Shown here piece after piece: positions 43,972-53,010 of a stretch of DNA of 64,000 nucleotides (position 1 is the first letter of the stretch; every line of letters begins with the position of its first letter). Origin of the DNA: an uncultured Collinsella sp. GTDB lineage: Bacteria > Actinomycetota > Coriobacteriia > Coriobacteriales > Coriobacteriaceae. Position numbers and translations under genes: made by a program. The stretch covers positions 58,013 through 122,012 of the forward strand of contig UQLB01000003.1 of the NCBI GenBank assembly GCA_900541725.1. The letters are read 5' to 3'. The notes beneath the pieces are model-generated. The model was not told where the DNA came from. It saw only the letters and a program-made list of their open reading frames with translations, and did not search any database.

Positions 43972-44442
43972 TCAGCGGTTGCGTTCCTTGAGGGCACGGT
44001 CGATCTCGCGTTGGACATCACGCTTGGCCATGTCCTCGCGCTTGTCGTAGAGCTTCTTGCCGCGACCCAGGCCCAGCAGCAGTTTTACGCGACCGTCGGT
44101 ATTAAAGTAGAGCTCCAACGGAACCAGCGCATAACCACGGTTGCGAAGTTTGCCGTCAAGAAAGTCGATCTCCTTGCGGTGCAGCAGCAGACGGCGCCGA
44201 CGATCGGGATCGCGATTCCACACGCCACCATGGCTATAAGGGTGGATATGCAGGCCGACGAGCCAGCACTCCCCGCCACGAATCAGTGCAAAGGTATCGG
44301 TAATCTGGCACGCGCGCTCGCGAATCGACTTGACCTCGGTACCGCTCAGCTCAATACCGCACTCAAACGTCTCATCGATAAAGTACTCGTGATGTGCCGA
44401 GCGATTCTTGGAAATGAGCTTGCGCTCGCGCTTACTGGGCAT
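43972..44442 (-). CDS. smpB: SsrA-binding protein SmpB
   Basis: 156 residues. Typical features in order: KLISKNRSAHHEYFIDETFE, GIELSGTEVKSIRE, LHIHPYSHGGVWNRDPDRRR, LLLHRKEI, GRGKKLYDKRE, and a Lys/Arg-rich tail. SmpB escorts tmRNA to stalled ribosomes. ATG 44442 follows AAGGAGG by 6 nt and overlaps the end of the TPR-like gene (stop at 44432), so the two are translationally coupled. tmRNA itself is not visible in this window. Confidence 0.96.
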   Translation of the reverse strand: MPSKRERKLISKNRSAHHEYFIDETFECGIELSGTEVKSIRERACQITDTFALIRGGECWLVGLHIHPYSHGGVWNRDPDRRRRLLLHRKEIDFLDGKLRNRGYALVPLELYFNTDGRVKLLLGLGRGKKLYDKREDMAKRDVQREIDRALKERNR

Positions 44443-45349
44443 CGCCGGCCTCCTTGGCGCCATCGGCGTTTGAGCCCGCAGCCTCGCGCTTTGCCCTGCG
44501 CTCGGCATTGAGCTCGGCATCGCTCTCGCGCACCAGCTTGATAATCGCCGCGCATGCCTTCTCGCCCACCAGGTCGCGGGCACGGACCGTCAGACGCGTA
44601 GCCTCCTGCTTGTCGCCGTCGCTTGCAGCATCGGTCGCGCACATGATCAGGCAGATGGCGATCTCGGCCGAAGGCGAGGTCGGCACGCCCTGCAGGGCGA
44701 GCTCACCCATCACATGGTCGTCACTCTCGTCCGCGGCATCCGGATAGGTGGTATGGATCTTGTTGAGCAGGCGCGTCGTATGCGCATCATTGGGCGCCAG
44801 GCGCAGCGCCAGACGTGCGCAGCCCACGGCAGCCGAAATGTTCTCGGTCTCGGGCTCCAAGAAGTACTGACCCAAGTTGGTGTAGGCGCGTGCGGCGCAC
44901 TTACCGTCGCTCGCGCGCTCCAGCACCGAGAACGAGAGCGATGCCCACTCCTGCTTGTCCTCGAGCGCGCGGAACAGCTCGGCCAAGTCCAAGCGATAGT
45001 TGCAGTTCATGGGATCCCAACGCACGGCCTGCATCAGGGCATTCCGAGCACTCACATAATCCTGCTGGCGAATGTAGGCAAACGCCATGTCGGAGTACAG
45101 GCGGCCAAAGGGAACCTCGACCTGCACCAGCTCGCGCGGATCCTTCTCCACGCGGCGATAGGCCAGGCGCTCAAACTTGCTGTCGAAGCTAAAGTACTGG
45201 CGCTTCTCCTCCGTCTTGCACTCAGCGTCGATATACTCCTCGGCGAGCTCCACCAGACGCTCAAGCAGCGGCGTCGCCGTAGCCAGGTCGCCCTGCGCCA
45301 GATAGTTCTCGGCATACGTGATGTCTTCCAAGCTGATAGGCAGGTCCAT
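44432..45349 (-). CDS. TPR-like hypothetical protein
   Basis: 305 residues, mostly helical. TPR-like helical pairs: DITYAENYLAQGDLATATPL, SDMAFAYIRQQDYVSARNAL, RLDLAELFRALEDKQEWASL, AYTNLGQYF, and the C-terminal ALRLAPNDAHTTRLL. No membrane span or signal. Probably a scaffold; specific partner unknown. ATG 45349 has GAGGAG 5 nt upstream. It is cotranscribed with smpB. The last ~40 residues are charged and low complexity. Confidence 0.75.
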   Translation of the reverse strand: MDLPISLEDITYAENYLAQGDLATATPLLERLVELAEEYIDAECKTEEKRQYFSFDSKFERLAYRRVEKDPRELVQVEVPFGRLYSDMAFAYIRQQDYVSARNALMQAVRWDPMNCNYRLDLAELFRALEDKQEWASLSFSVLERASDGKCAARAYTNLGQYFLEPETENISAAVGCARLALRLAPNDAHTTRLLNKIHTTYPDAADESDDHVMGELALQGVPTSPSAEIAICLIMCATDAASDGDKQEATRLTVRARDLVGEKACAAIIKLVRESDAELNAERRAKREAAGSNADGAKEAGDAQ

Positions 45350-45446
45350 GACAACTCCTCGGTCCGGGCGGCAGACTCAACGCGCGCCTTAAATATCGGT
45401 CAATACACAAAACCCGGGTCTCTTACGAGGCCCGGGCGTTCAATTT

Positions 45447-45523
45447 TGGTAGCCCGTACCAGATTCGAACTGGTGATCTCCGCCTTGAGAGGGCGGCGTC
45501 CTAAACCGCTAGACGAACGGGCC
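45447..45523 (-). tRNA. tRNA-Glu (CTC)
   Basis: Reading the minus strand from 45523: 7-bp acceptor stem GGCCCGT/ACGGGCT, D arm, anticodon stem CCGCC/GGCGG with loop CTCTCAA (anticodon CTC), T arm ACCAG-TTCGAAT-CTGGT and encoded ACCA end. 77 nt. Confidence 0.95.
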
Positions 45524-45540
45524 ATATGTAGCAAATGCAA

Positions 45541-45614
45541 TGGCTGGGATGGAGGGAGTCGAACCCCCATTGACGGAACCAGAATCCGCTGTCCTGCCAT
45601 TAGACGACATCCCA
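45541..45614 (-). tRNA. tRNA-Gln (CTG)
   Basis: Reading the minus strand from 45614: acceptor TGGGATG/CATCCCA, anticodon loop TTCTGGT (anticodon CTG), T arm with GGTTCGACTCC, encoded GCCA end. 74 nt, 17 nt upstream of tRNA-Glu, so probably one transcript. Confidence 0.95.
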
Positions 45615-45880
45615 ATGACTGCATCGCTGCGCTCGGCTGTGCCTTTGCGCAAGAAAGAAATATACGGGAAGTCCGGCCGTGACGCAAGCCCCAATTTTGA
45701 CTTTTTTGAAATTCAGTCAAATACGGCCAACACGTGAAGGACCTGTGAAGTCGACCGCCGCACACGAAGGGCAAAACGCCGCGAGCGGTAGCCGTCAACC
45801 GTTGGCAGATTCTACCGCGAAAACGATAGCACCAGGCAACACAATCGAAGTATCAATGATCACGTAGATATCGAGGCGCC

Positions 45881-46291
45881 ATGGACGAAGAGCTTGATTA
45901 CCTATGGGAGACCCTGGGCCTCGAGATCACTGCTGACCTTTGGCCCGAACGGGACAAAATCCATCCCACTCTGCGCCCCGCCATCACGGTGATGCAGGCA
46001 AAATACCGCCGTGCATCCTTTTTGATCATGCGGATGTCATGGCACGCGGGACTCCCCGACCTTAAGCGAATCCAGGCAAGCCTCGTCGAGCTGTCCGGTA
46101 TGCCGACTGTCATATCCGAGGCGCACCTGGAGCTGCGCCAACGCGAGCGACTGCAACAGCAGCGGATTCCCTTTATCTGCCCCGGTGTTCAGGCATATCT
46201 GCCCTTTATGGACGAGGAGTACTGGAGCGGCAAGCCCAACAAGCACGTAAAGGTCTACGATCCGCACGAATGGGCACAGCTCAAGGATTGA
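45881..46291 (+). CDS. Hypothetical protein
   Basis: 136 residues, no membrane span. The C-terminal half has RERLQQQRIPFICPGVQAYLPFMDEEYW; I recall QRIPFIVPG-x-Q-x-YLP-type motifs in small regulator-like proteins of Firmicutes and Coriobacteria, but no function can be named. ATG 45881 follows GAGG by 5 nt. It sits between the tRNAs and an ArsC-like gene. Confidence in coding is fair, in function none. Confidence 0.65.
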   Translation: MDEELDYLWETLGLEITADLWPERDKIHPTLRPAITVMQAKYRRASFLIMRMSWHAGLPDLKRIQASLVELSGMPTVISEAHLELRQRERLQQQRIPFICPGVQAYLPFMDEEYWSGKPNKHVKVYDPHEWAQLKD

Positions 46292-46363
46292 GCCGAGCGA
46301 GCCCTCCGATGGAAAACACGTCCCACCCCGAGCGCTCAAAACGGGTCGCACTTTCCGCAGCCG

Positions 46364-46723
46364 CTACAGCAGCGCCTCGGTCCAAGCTGCTTCCCTAAAG
46401 CCGGGAATCGCAAAGTCGTCGCCCACCAACAGCGGACGCTTGACCAGCATGCCGTCGGTCGCCAGCAGCTCGTAGCACTCCCGATCCGCCATGCCCGCAT
46501 CTAGACGCGCCTTCAGGCCCAGCTCTCGATATTTCATGCCCGACGAATTAAAGAAGCGCCGCACCGGCAGTCCCGAACGAGCAATCCAGGTCGCAAGCTC
46601 ATCAGCCGTGGGATTGTCCAAAACGATATCGCGGTCGATATACTCTACCCCGTGTTCGTCCAGCCATGCCTTGGCCTTCTTACAGGTCGAGCACTTGGGA
46701 TATTCAACAAACAATACCGCCAT
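46364..46723 (-). CDS. ArsC/Spx family thioredoxin-fold protein
   Basis: 119 residues. The N-terminal YPKCSTCKKAKAWL (CxxC) and GLPVRRFFNSSGMKYRELG, then LVKRPLLVGDD, fit the arsenate reductase/Spx/YffB family. True ArsC reduces arsenate with a single Cys and an Arg triad, whereas Spx binds RNA polymerase; this sequence is closer to the short ArsC-related type and its role is uncertain. ATG 46723 has AAAGGAA 5 nt upstream. Confidence 0.85.
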   Translation of the reverse strand: MAVLFVEYPKCSTCKKAKAWLDEHGVEYIDRDIVLDNPTADELATWIARSGLPVRRFFNSSGMKYRELGLKARLDAGMADRECYELLATDGMLVKRPLLVGDDFAIPGFREAAWTEALL

Positions 46724-46845
46724 GGGATTTCCTTTCTTAGAGAAAACAGGTGTCTGGAAAACTGCACATCGACGACCACTCGCGATTGCAGCCGTTATTG
46801 TAGTCAATGTCGAAGCATAGGCAGTCGCGATGTCTCGTCTTAAGG

Positions 46846-47427
46846 CTAGCGCCTCGCATGGGCGCCGATCGGCCGAGTCGCATGGCGCACCAACGCCGCT
46901 GCCAGCAATACCAACAGCATGGCGGTGACATAGCCCGCAGCATCGAATCCTAAATCGATAACGTCGAAATGCCTGCCGGGAACAAAGATCTTATGTACCT
47001 GATCGCCAACGGAGCAGGCGGCGCAAAAGAGCAATACGGGCACGCAACGGGAGCATACGCTCCACGGACGCCTGGAAAAGCAAACCACGACCACCGAGGC
47101 GAACAATCCGACGAAGAAAAACTCTACGGTATGGGCAACGCGACGGACGTTCGCGCCCACCCACATGCGAATGGAAGCAAGTCGGCCAGACCGGGCATTC
47201 GAGGCAGCCGAATCGGTGCCCCCGGTCATTCCGTTCTCCGTCTGGGCTTCACCCGTGGCATCGACAGCCTGAACGCCCGTAGCCTGGCCCTCCACCACAC
47301 GCGCGGTGGACTCGCTCAGCAACGACGTCTCCATCGCATTTTGCTCCGTCAGCACCCAGATGCCCGCCAGCGTTGCAGCGAACAGAACGACCGCGGTCCA
47401 TCCGATTATTTGTTTTACGCGCGCCAA
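46846..47427 (-). CDS. VanZ-like membrane protein
   Basis: 193 residues with ~4 membrane spans. RVAHTVEFFFVGLF and DQVHKIFVPGRHFDVIDLGF correspond to the VanZ motifs (K/R-xAH-xxEF-xxxG and xxxHQxFVPGRxxxxxDxxxD). VanZ-like proteins are of uncertain function; VanZ itself gives teicoplanin tolerance. I propose TTG 47427 as start because AAGGAGG lies 7 nt upstream; the open frame to 47469 has no RBS. A Gly/Ser/Ala-rich loop of ~60 residues after the first span is unusual. Confidence 0.75.
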   Translation of the reverse strand: MARVKQIIGWTAVVLFAATLAGIWVLTEQNAMETSLLSESTARVVEGQATGVQAVDATGEAQTENGMTGGTDSAASNARSGRLASIRMWVGANVRRVAHTVEFFFVGLFASVVVVCFSRRPWSVCSRCVPVLLFCAACSVGDQVHKIFVPGRHFDVIDLGFDAAGYVTAMLLVLLAAALVRHATRPIGAHARR

Positions 47428-47531
47428 GGGCCAACCTCCTTTTTTGAATATCAGCGAGTGTAGCCCCAAATGGCATCGTCACCGTATCAAAATTTGAATC
47501 GCAACAGGAAGCGACAAAGCGACGCAAACCC

Positions 47532-48137
47532 CTACCCCGCCTCGCGCATCCAGCGATCGAACGTCCCCACGCACACGCCCAGGCACTTTGCTGCCTGGCT
47601 GCGGGTAATATCGCCCGCCTCATAGCTATCGCGCACCAGCTCAAACTGAGGAGGACACGGCTTGCGAGGTCGACCGAAACGGACCCCTCGCGCCCGCGCC
47701 GCTGCAATTCCCTCCGCTTGGCGCCGATGGATATTCTCGCGCTCCACCTGCGCCACGTAGCTCAGCAGTTGCAGCACAATATCGGCAATCAGGACGTTGG
47801 TCACATCCGGCGCGCCGCTGGCCCTAGCGCGCGTGTCAAGCAATGGCATGTCCAACACCACAATGGCAACCCCGAGCTCCTTGGTAATGCGTCGCCATTC
47901 CTCAAGAATCTCGGAGTAATTACGGCCAAGTCGGTCGATAGAAAGCACCACCAGCACGTCCCCGTCTCCCAGGACGTGCAGCAGCTCGCGATAACGCGGT
48001 CGATCGAAGTCCTTGCCGCTCGCATGGTCGGCATAAATATTCGCCGAGCCCACGCCATAGGCGCCCAGCGCATCCAGCTGCCGATTAAGGTTCTGATCGC
48101 GCGAACTCACGCGCGCATAACCGTACACCGTCGCCAT
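47532..48137 (-). CDS. Serine recombinase/DNA invertase (Hin-like)
   Basis: 201 residues, typical of small resolvase/invertases. The N-terminal catalytic domain has YGYARVSSRDQNLNRQ (nucleophile Ser), VVLSIDRLGRNY (Asp/Arg active site) and QVERENIHRRQAEGI; the C-terminal helix-turn-helix is ITRSQAAKCLGVCVGTFDRW. It would invert or resolve DNA between short crossover sites. No transposase, phage gene or clear invertible segment is adjacent. A GACAGGTTT palindrome (48158-48195) lies 20 nt upstream of the start. ATG 48137 has GGGGA 5 nt upstream. Confidence 0.88.
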   Translation of the reverse strand: MATVYGYARVSSRDQNLNRQLDALGAYGVGSANIYADHASGKDFDRPRYRELLHVLGDGDVLVVLSIDRLGRNYSEILEEWRRITKELGVAIVVLDMPLLDTRARASGAPDVTNVLIADIVLQLLSYVAQVERENIHRRQAEGIAAARARGVRFGRPRKPCPPQFELVRDSYEAGDITRSQAAKCLGVCVGTFDRWMREAG

Positions 48138-48157
48138 CTCATCCCCGCTTTCTTGTA

Positions 48158-48195
48158 AACCTGCCAAAAAGGGACAGGTTTATTTTGGTAGGTTT
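48158..48195. repeat. AAACCTGCCAAAA palindrome
   Basis: AAACCTGCCAAAA and TTTTGGTAGGTTT pair with one mismatch around a core containing GGGACAGGTTTA. A second copy is at 60216-60250. Confidence 0.75.
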
Positions 48196-48257
48196 TACCT
48201 CTCAAATAGCAGGTAAGCGGACGGCCGAGCAGACGGCAAGGTAGCCACGATTCAAAT

Positions 48258-48289
48258 GCGGAGGGCGGTCCCGAAAGGCCGCCCTCCGC
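48258..48289 (-). terminator. Hairpin downstream of RNase R gene
   Basis: GCGGAGGGCGG pairs with CCGCCCTCCGC (10-nt loop). On the minus strand only GCATTTG follows, so termination may be weak. Confidence 0.55.
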
Positions 48290-48314
48290 TCCCCCACCAT
48301 CAGTCGGGATTTGG

Positions 48315-50450
48315 CTAATGGATAAGCTTAAAGTCCAAGTGCCCACGCGTGGTATTGACGCGCGAGACCTCGATAATCACGCGCTGCCCCAGCTCGTAAC
48401 GGGTGCCCGTGTCGGCACCCGTGAGCGTTAGCGCGTCCTCGTCGAACTCGAACCACTCGTTGCCCAGACTCTTGATCGAAACCAAGCCTTCGACCTGCGT
48501 TAGGTCCAAGCGCACAAAGAGGCCCATGTTGCTAACCCACGAGACGGTTCCGGCATAGCGCTCGCCCAGACGGTCCTCATAGTACTGGGCAATCTTGATC
48601 TTTTGCGTCGCATGGCTGGCGGCATCTGCCGCGCGCTCGGCATCGCTGCATGCGCGGCAGATCTGCGGCAGAATGCGCGGCAGCGACTCGCGCCCCTTGC
48701 CGATCAGCCGCGGCGTACGGACCAAGGCGTCCTTGCCGCCGAGCTGCTCATAGGCCAACTGCAGTTTGAGCACGCGGTGCACCACCAGATCGGGGTAGCG
48801 ACGGATGGGACTCGTAAAGTGACAGTAGCACGGCGCGGCGAGCGCAAAGTGGCCCTCGTTGCGCGGCTTGTACAGCGCGCGCTGCATGCTGCGCAGAAGC
48901 AGCGTGTTAACGAGCGGTGCGTTGGCCGCACCGGCGGCAGCATCAACTGCAGCCTGCAGCTCATCGGGACTCCCCAGGGCAATACCGGCAGCACGACGAT
49001 CGTCGATGATGCCTAGCTGCGCCAGCGCAACGGCGGCACCGTGCAGGCTATCGGGGCTCGGATCCTCATGCACGCGATAGCAGGCCTCGATATCACGGTC
49101 TGCCAGCCACTCTGCAACGCACTCGTTGGCGAGCAGCATGGCTTCCTCGATAAGCGACGTGGCACACGAACGCTCACGCGCCACAATCTGCACGGGCACT
49201 CCGTCCCCATCCAATAGAGCGCGAATCTCGGCCGTGTCAAAATCGACTGAGCCGCGGGCGCGACGAATACGACGGCGAAGTTCGGCGAGTTCGTTGGCGG
49301 CGACAAGGAAATCGCCGAGGTCGACGTTGTAGCCGCGGGCGGCCTCCTCGCACGCAAGACCGCGCTCAAGCGCTTCCTCGCGCGAGGTCTCGGCAGCCGC
49401 AACATCCTCGGCCGCACCCTCCAGCACCGAATACTCAACCGCGCCGGCACGCACCAGCAGTGCCTCGGCGCCGTCATAGTCCATACGCACACGCGAGCGA
49501 ATCACGCTGGGGTACGGATCGTAATGTCGCACGCGACCCTGCGCATCGAGCTCGATATCGACGGTAAACGCAAGACGGTCCTCATCAGGGCGAAGCGAGC
49601 ACAGGTCATTGGACAGGCGTTCGGGCAGCATGGGAAGCACGCGATCGGCCAGATACACCGATGTCGTACGATGGCGAGCCTCAAGATCGATATGCCCGTC
49701 CCAAGCCACATAGTGCGAAACGTCGGCGATATGCACACCCAGCTTATAGCCACCCTCGGGCGTGCGCTCCAACGAAATGGCATCGTCAAAGTCGCGCGCG
49801 TCGACCGGGTCGATCGTGATGACAAAGCGGTCGCGCAGATCGCGGCGGAGCGGGTCCTTAAGCGCCGCGGACACATCGAGCGAAAGCCCCTCGGCCTCGT
49901 CCAGCGCGGCCTCGGGATAGCTATCGGTATAGCCGTAACGCGCCATCACATATTGAACGCCCAAATCGGGCGCGTCATCTCCGCCAATGCGGCGTTCGAT
50001 CGTCACAGTGCCCGATTCCAGGCGCGTCGGGTAGGTCAAAATGCGCGCGACAACGGCATCACCCGGGTGGACACCCAGACGATCCGCCGAGGTATCCTCA
50101 GGCAGAATGAAGAAGTCAGCCTTCAGACGCGAATCGAGTGGCTCGATCACACCGAGCGGACCGGCGGTCTGGTACGTACCCACCACGCTTATGGCTGCGC
50201 GCTCAACCACGCCTTCGATCACGGCGCGCCGCTCACCGTGCGGGCTGTTCTTAATGCTCACGGCAACGGTATCGCCATCCATAATCTCGCGCTTGCCACG
50301 GCCCATGACCTTGTAGTCGCCGTTCTCGGTTATGACATAGGCACTGTGCTCATGGAGTTGCACGCGCCCGGTCAGGCTCGGACGGCATTCGCTGCGCACC
50401 GGCCCGCGCTTATTGCGAGCTCCACGCTTATGCTTGTTATTGCGCCCCAT
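48315..50450 (-). CDS. rnr: Ribonuclease R
   Basis: 711 residues. Basic N-terminus (NNKHKRGARNKRGP), OB/cold-shock domain, RNB catalytic domain with DPVDARDFDDAISLE (Asp metal ligands), FTSPIRRYPDLVVHR, and a C-terminal S1 domain (YAGTVSWVSNMGLFVRLD). It is a processive 3'-5' exonuclease that degrades structured RNA; in many bacteria it also matures tmRNA, fitting the nearby smpB. ATG 50450 follows AGGAGG by 4 nt. The protein ends without the usual Lys-rich tail. Confidence 0.95.
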   Translation of the reverse strand: MGRNNKHKRGARNKRGPVRSECRPSLTGRVQLHEHSAYVITENGDYKVMGRGKREIMDGDTVAVSIKNSPHGERRAVIEGVVERAAISVVGTYQTAGPLGVIEPLDSRLKADFFILPEDTSADRLGVHPGDAVVARILTYPTRLESGTVTIERRIGGDDAPDLGVQYVMARYGYTDSYPEAALDEAEGLSLDVSAALKDPLRRDLRDRFVITIDPVDARDFDDAISLERTPEGGYKLGVHIADVSHYVAWDGHIDLEARHRTTSVYLADRVLPMLPERLSNDLCSLRPDEDRLAFTVDIELDAQGRVRHYDPYPSVIRSRVRMDYDGAEALLVRAGAVEYSVLEGAAEDVAAAETSREEALERGLACEEAARGYNVDLGDFLVAANELAELRRRIRRARGSVDFDTAEIRALLDGDGVPVQIVARERSCATSLIEEAMLLANECVAEWLADRDIEACYRVHEDPSPDSLHGAAVALAQLGIIDDRRAAGIALGSPDELQAAVDAAAGAANAPLVNTLLLRSMQRALYKPRNEGHFALAAPCYCHFTSPIRRYPDLVVHRVLKLQLAYEQLGGKDALVRTPRLIGKGRESLPRILPQICRACSDAERAADAASHATQKIKIAQYYEDRLGERYAGTVSWVSNMGLFVRLDLTQVEGLVSIKSLGNEWFEFDEDALTLTGADTGTRYELGQRVIIEVSRVNTTRGHLDFKLIH

Positions 50451-50527
50451 GGCGCCTCCTAACTATCGATTGCCGACTCCAAAGAGTCTACCCAAATGAT
50501 TCGCCATCCTGCCGTCCCCTAGGGATC

Positions 50528-50561
50528 AAAAAACGGGCCGCCCCATAAGAGACGACCCGTT
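50528..50561 (-). terminator. Terminator of ftsEX
   Basis: On the minus strand AACGGGTCGTCTC pairs (with G-U) with GGGGCGGCCCGTT, followed by T6. Confidence 0.85.
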
Positions 50562-50585
50562 GGAAGGGATGAATTCCAGGCATGC

Positions 50586-51506
50586 CTACACGCGCAGGTA
50601 GCGGCGCATGGCGATGGCAGAACCAAAGAGACCGATAATCACGCCGACCAGAATCAGCGCAGCATAGGTCACCAGGTAGTACTGCATCGGCAGGGCAAAC
50701 GACATCCAGCCGATGCTCTCCTGCAGACGCGGAATCATCAGATTGCGCAGCAGCTCCAGAACGCCGATGGAAAGCAGCGAACCCAAAATGGCCTGCAGTA
50801 CGCCCTCGGTGATAAACGGGCCACGAATGAAGCCGTTGCTGGCGCCGACCAGACGCATAATCGCAATCTCACGACGACGCGCCGTGATGGACAGGCGAAT
50901 CGTGTTGTTGATGAAGATGAATGCGATAAAGGTCAGAAGGCCAACGAGCACCACGGCGGCGATGCGGATGTAGTTGGTCACCTGGAACAGGCGGCTCACT
51001 TCCTCCTGGCCGTACAGCACGCTCGCGTTGACGTCGCCGTCATCCGCGATCTTCTGGAAATCGGCATCCTTCTTGAGCTTCTTTGCCGTGCTCTCGACCT
51101 TGGACGGATCGTCCATCTCAATAGCGAAGGAAGCCGGCAGCGGGTTCTGGCCATCGAGCGCGCTCATGGTGGCGTCGGCGTTGCCCGACATCTTGCTCGT
51201 ATACTCGGCCAGCGCGTCGTCCTTGTCCTTATAGGTCACGGACTTGACGTTATTCCACGTCTTAAGCTCGGCCTCAAAAGCCTGAACATCGGCCTGATCG
51301 GCGTCATCGCTAATGAACGCGTTGATGACAACCTGATCCTCGACGGTGCCGATCACGGAGTTCAGCATCGCAGAGCCCATGATGAACAGGCCGATGATAA
51401 ACAGCGAAAGGAAGATCGTGATGACGGCGCCGAGCGAGGTAGTCCAGTTACGGAAGAAGTGGCTGATTGCCTCTTTGAAGGAGTAGCCCACGTTAGTTGG
51501 TGCCAT
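50586..51506 (-). CDS. ftsX: Cell division protein FtsX
   Basis: 306 residues. Short cytoplasmic N-terminus, first span (AVITIFLSLFIIGLFI), large extracellular loop (~60-175), and three C-terminal spans, the FtsX topology. With FtsE it forms an ABC-type complex that activates cell-wall hydrolases during division. Its start overlaps the ftsE stop (51493) by 14 nt. Confidence 0.93.
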   Translation of the reverse strand: MAPTNVGYSFKEAISHFFRNWTTSLGAVITIFLSLFIIGLFIMGSAMLNSVIGTVEDQVVINAFISDDADQADVQAFEAELKTWNNVKSVTYKDKDDALAEYTSKMSGNADATMSALDGQNPLPASFAIEMDDPSKVESTAKKLKKDADFQKIADDGDVNASVLYGQEEVSRLFQVTNYIRIAAVVLVGLLTFIAFIFINNTIRLSITARRREIAIMRLVGASNGFIRGPFITEGVLQAILGSLLSIGVLELLRNLMIPRLQESIGWMSFALPMQYYLVTYAALILVGVIIGLFGSAIAMRRYLRV

Positions 51507-52713
51507 AGTTGCCGTAACCTCCCCTCTCCTGGTCGCGGATGACGTGGCCGCCCTCGAGGGCGATCACGCGACGGTGCATGCTATCGACCATCTCGCGGTC
51601 GTGCGTGGCGACGATCACGGTGGTGCCGGTGCGGTTAATACGCTCAAGCAGCTTCATGATGCCCAGCGAGATCGCCGGGTCGAGGTTGCCCGTGGGCTCG
51701 TCGCAGATCAGCAGCGGCGGACGGTTGACCATAGCACGGGCGACGGCAACGCGCTGCTGCTCGCCACCGGAAAGCTGGTCGGGCAGCGAGTCCATCTGAT
51801 CGGCCAGACCGACCAGGCGCAGCACCTCGGGCACCTGGCTGCGAATGACGCCCTTGGGCTTGCCGATGCACTGCAGGGCAAACGCCACGTTTTCGTAGGC
51901 GGTCTTTTGCGGCAGAAGCTTAAAGTCCTGGAACACGGCGCCAATCTGGCGGCGCAGGAACGGAACCTTGCGGTTCTTGATCTTCATGAGGTCCTGACCG
52001 GCAACCAGGATGCGGCCGCTCGTCGGCTTGACGTCGCGGTTGAGCGTCGACAGCAGCGTGGTCTTACCCGAGCCGGAGTGACCGACCAGGAAGACGAACT
52101 CGCCAGGATAGATCTCGATGTTGATGTCGTCGAGTGCAGGCTTGTTGGGCTGTGCCGGATAGATCTTGGTGACATGCTCCATAAGGATGACGGGCTCGAC
52201 ACCGGCCTGCTTGGCCATCTTCTTGCGGCTGGCCTGCGGATCGATGGGCGCAAACACCGACGTAAAATCGGGGTTGTTGAGCGCGTTATCGAGGCTTGCG
52301 ACCTCGGCTGCCTGATCGCTCTCGACCACCGGGGCAGCAGGCTGCGTGGGGTCGGGAATAGCGGCAAAGAGACCGGACTGCGCAGGCTGAGGAGCCGGCG
52401 TCGCAGGGGCCAAGGGGTCGGGAATGCCGGCCATGGTAGGCTGCGGCGTGGCGGCACCAGCCTGAGGCTGCTCCACGCGAGCGGTCACGGCCTGAACGGG
52501 CTCAAAACCCGCCGTGCCGGAAAGCGCGACATCGCTGGTTGGATTGTAGGCAAAGGGATCGGATGCCGGCTGTGCCTGATCTGCCGGCTGGGCGGGGGCC
52601 TGAGCAACAGGCTGGCCCTCTGAATCCGGAGTGGCGAAACGACTGCCCTGGACGCCTGCCTGCGTCTTGGGGGCATCATCGCCCGCACCGGAGGTACGGA
52701 AGTGGTTACCCAC
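51493..52713 (-). CDS. ftsE: Cell division ATP-binding protein FtsE with long N-terminal extension
   Basis: 406 residues; FtsE is normally ~230. The first ~173 residues are Pro/Ala/Gln-rich and lack a fold I recognise. The ATPase starts at ~174 (PVILMEHVTKIYP) with Walker A GHSGSGKTT (211-219), VFQDFKLLP, LSGGEQQRVAVARA, LLICDEPTGNLDP and VATHDREM. GTG 52713 has AAGGAG 5 nt upstream; the internal ATG near residue 166 has no good SD, so the extension is probably translated. Coexpressed with ftsX. Confidence 0.92.
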   Translation of the reverse strand: MGNHFRTSGAGDDAPKTQAGVQGSRFATPDSEGQPVAQAPAQPADQAQPASDPFAYNPTSDVALSGTAGFEPVQAVTARVEQPQAGAATPQPTMAGIPDPLAPATPAPQPAQSGLFAAIPDPTQPAAPVVESDQAAEVASLDNALNNPDFTSVFAPIDPQASRKKMAKQAGVEPVILMEHVTKIYPAQPNKPALDDINIEIYPGEFVFLVGHSGSGKTTLLSTLNRDVKPTSGRILVAGQDLMKIKNRKVPFLRRQIGAVFQDFKLLPQKTAYENVAFALQCIGKPKGVIRSQVPEVLRLVGLADQMDSLPDQLSGGEQQRVAVARAMVNRPPLLICDEPTGNLDPAISLGIMKLLERINRTGTTVIVATHDREMVDSMHRRVIALEGGHVIRDQERGGYGNYGTN

Positions 52714-52939
52714 TGGTGCTCCTTATCGTCGTGCGTTTAAACTACATGAGCGCTTTGTATTTTAGCAGCATTAGCTTTGCTGCACATAAGAAGCATGGCC
52801 GTGTCCGGCCTGCGGTAACTAAGGGGTCGCCGCGTTTTACTTGGGGTGCTGCATATACAAAGTTGGAAGGGTCTGAATTGCGCTTTGTCGATATATGCCC
52901 TTTTCCCCGATGGGACCGTGCTTGAGGGGCGTCTTCATA

Positions 52940-53006
52940 AGTTGCGGTGAAATAGGGACTGTTTTACCAGTTAAAAGGTCTAATCAGTCCTTATTTCACC
53001 ACAACT
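52940..53006. repeat. 67-bp palindromic element, second copy
   Basis: Arms 52940-52960 and 52986-53006, with two mismatches. The left arm is identical to that at 43893-43913. It lies between the ftsE promoter region and the transketolase terminator. The rest of 52714-53087 has no gene. Confidence 0.88.
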
Positions 53007-53010
53007 GAAA

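Noticed and set aside
43972..45349. tmRNA next to smpB
   Set aside because: No ssrA-like tRNA-half or tag reading frame was seen in the flanking intergenic DNA.
47532..48137. Invertible promoter controlled by the serine recombinase
   Set aside because: I found no pair of matching short inverted repeats flanking a promoter within about 2 kb on either side.
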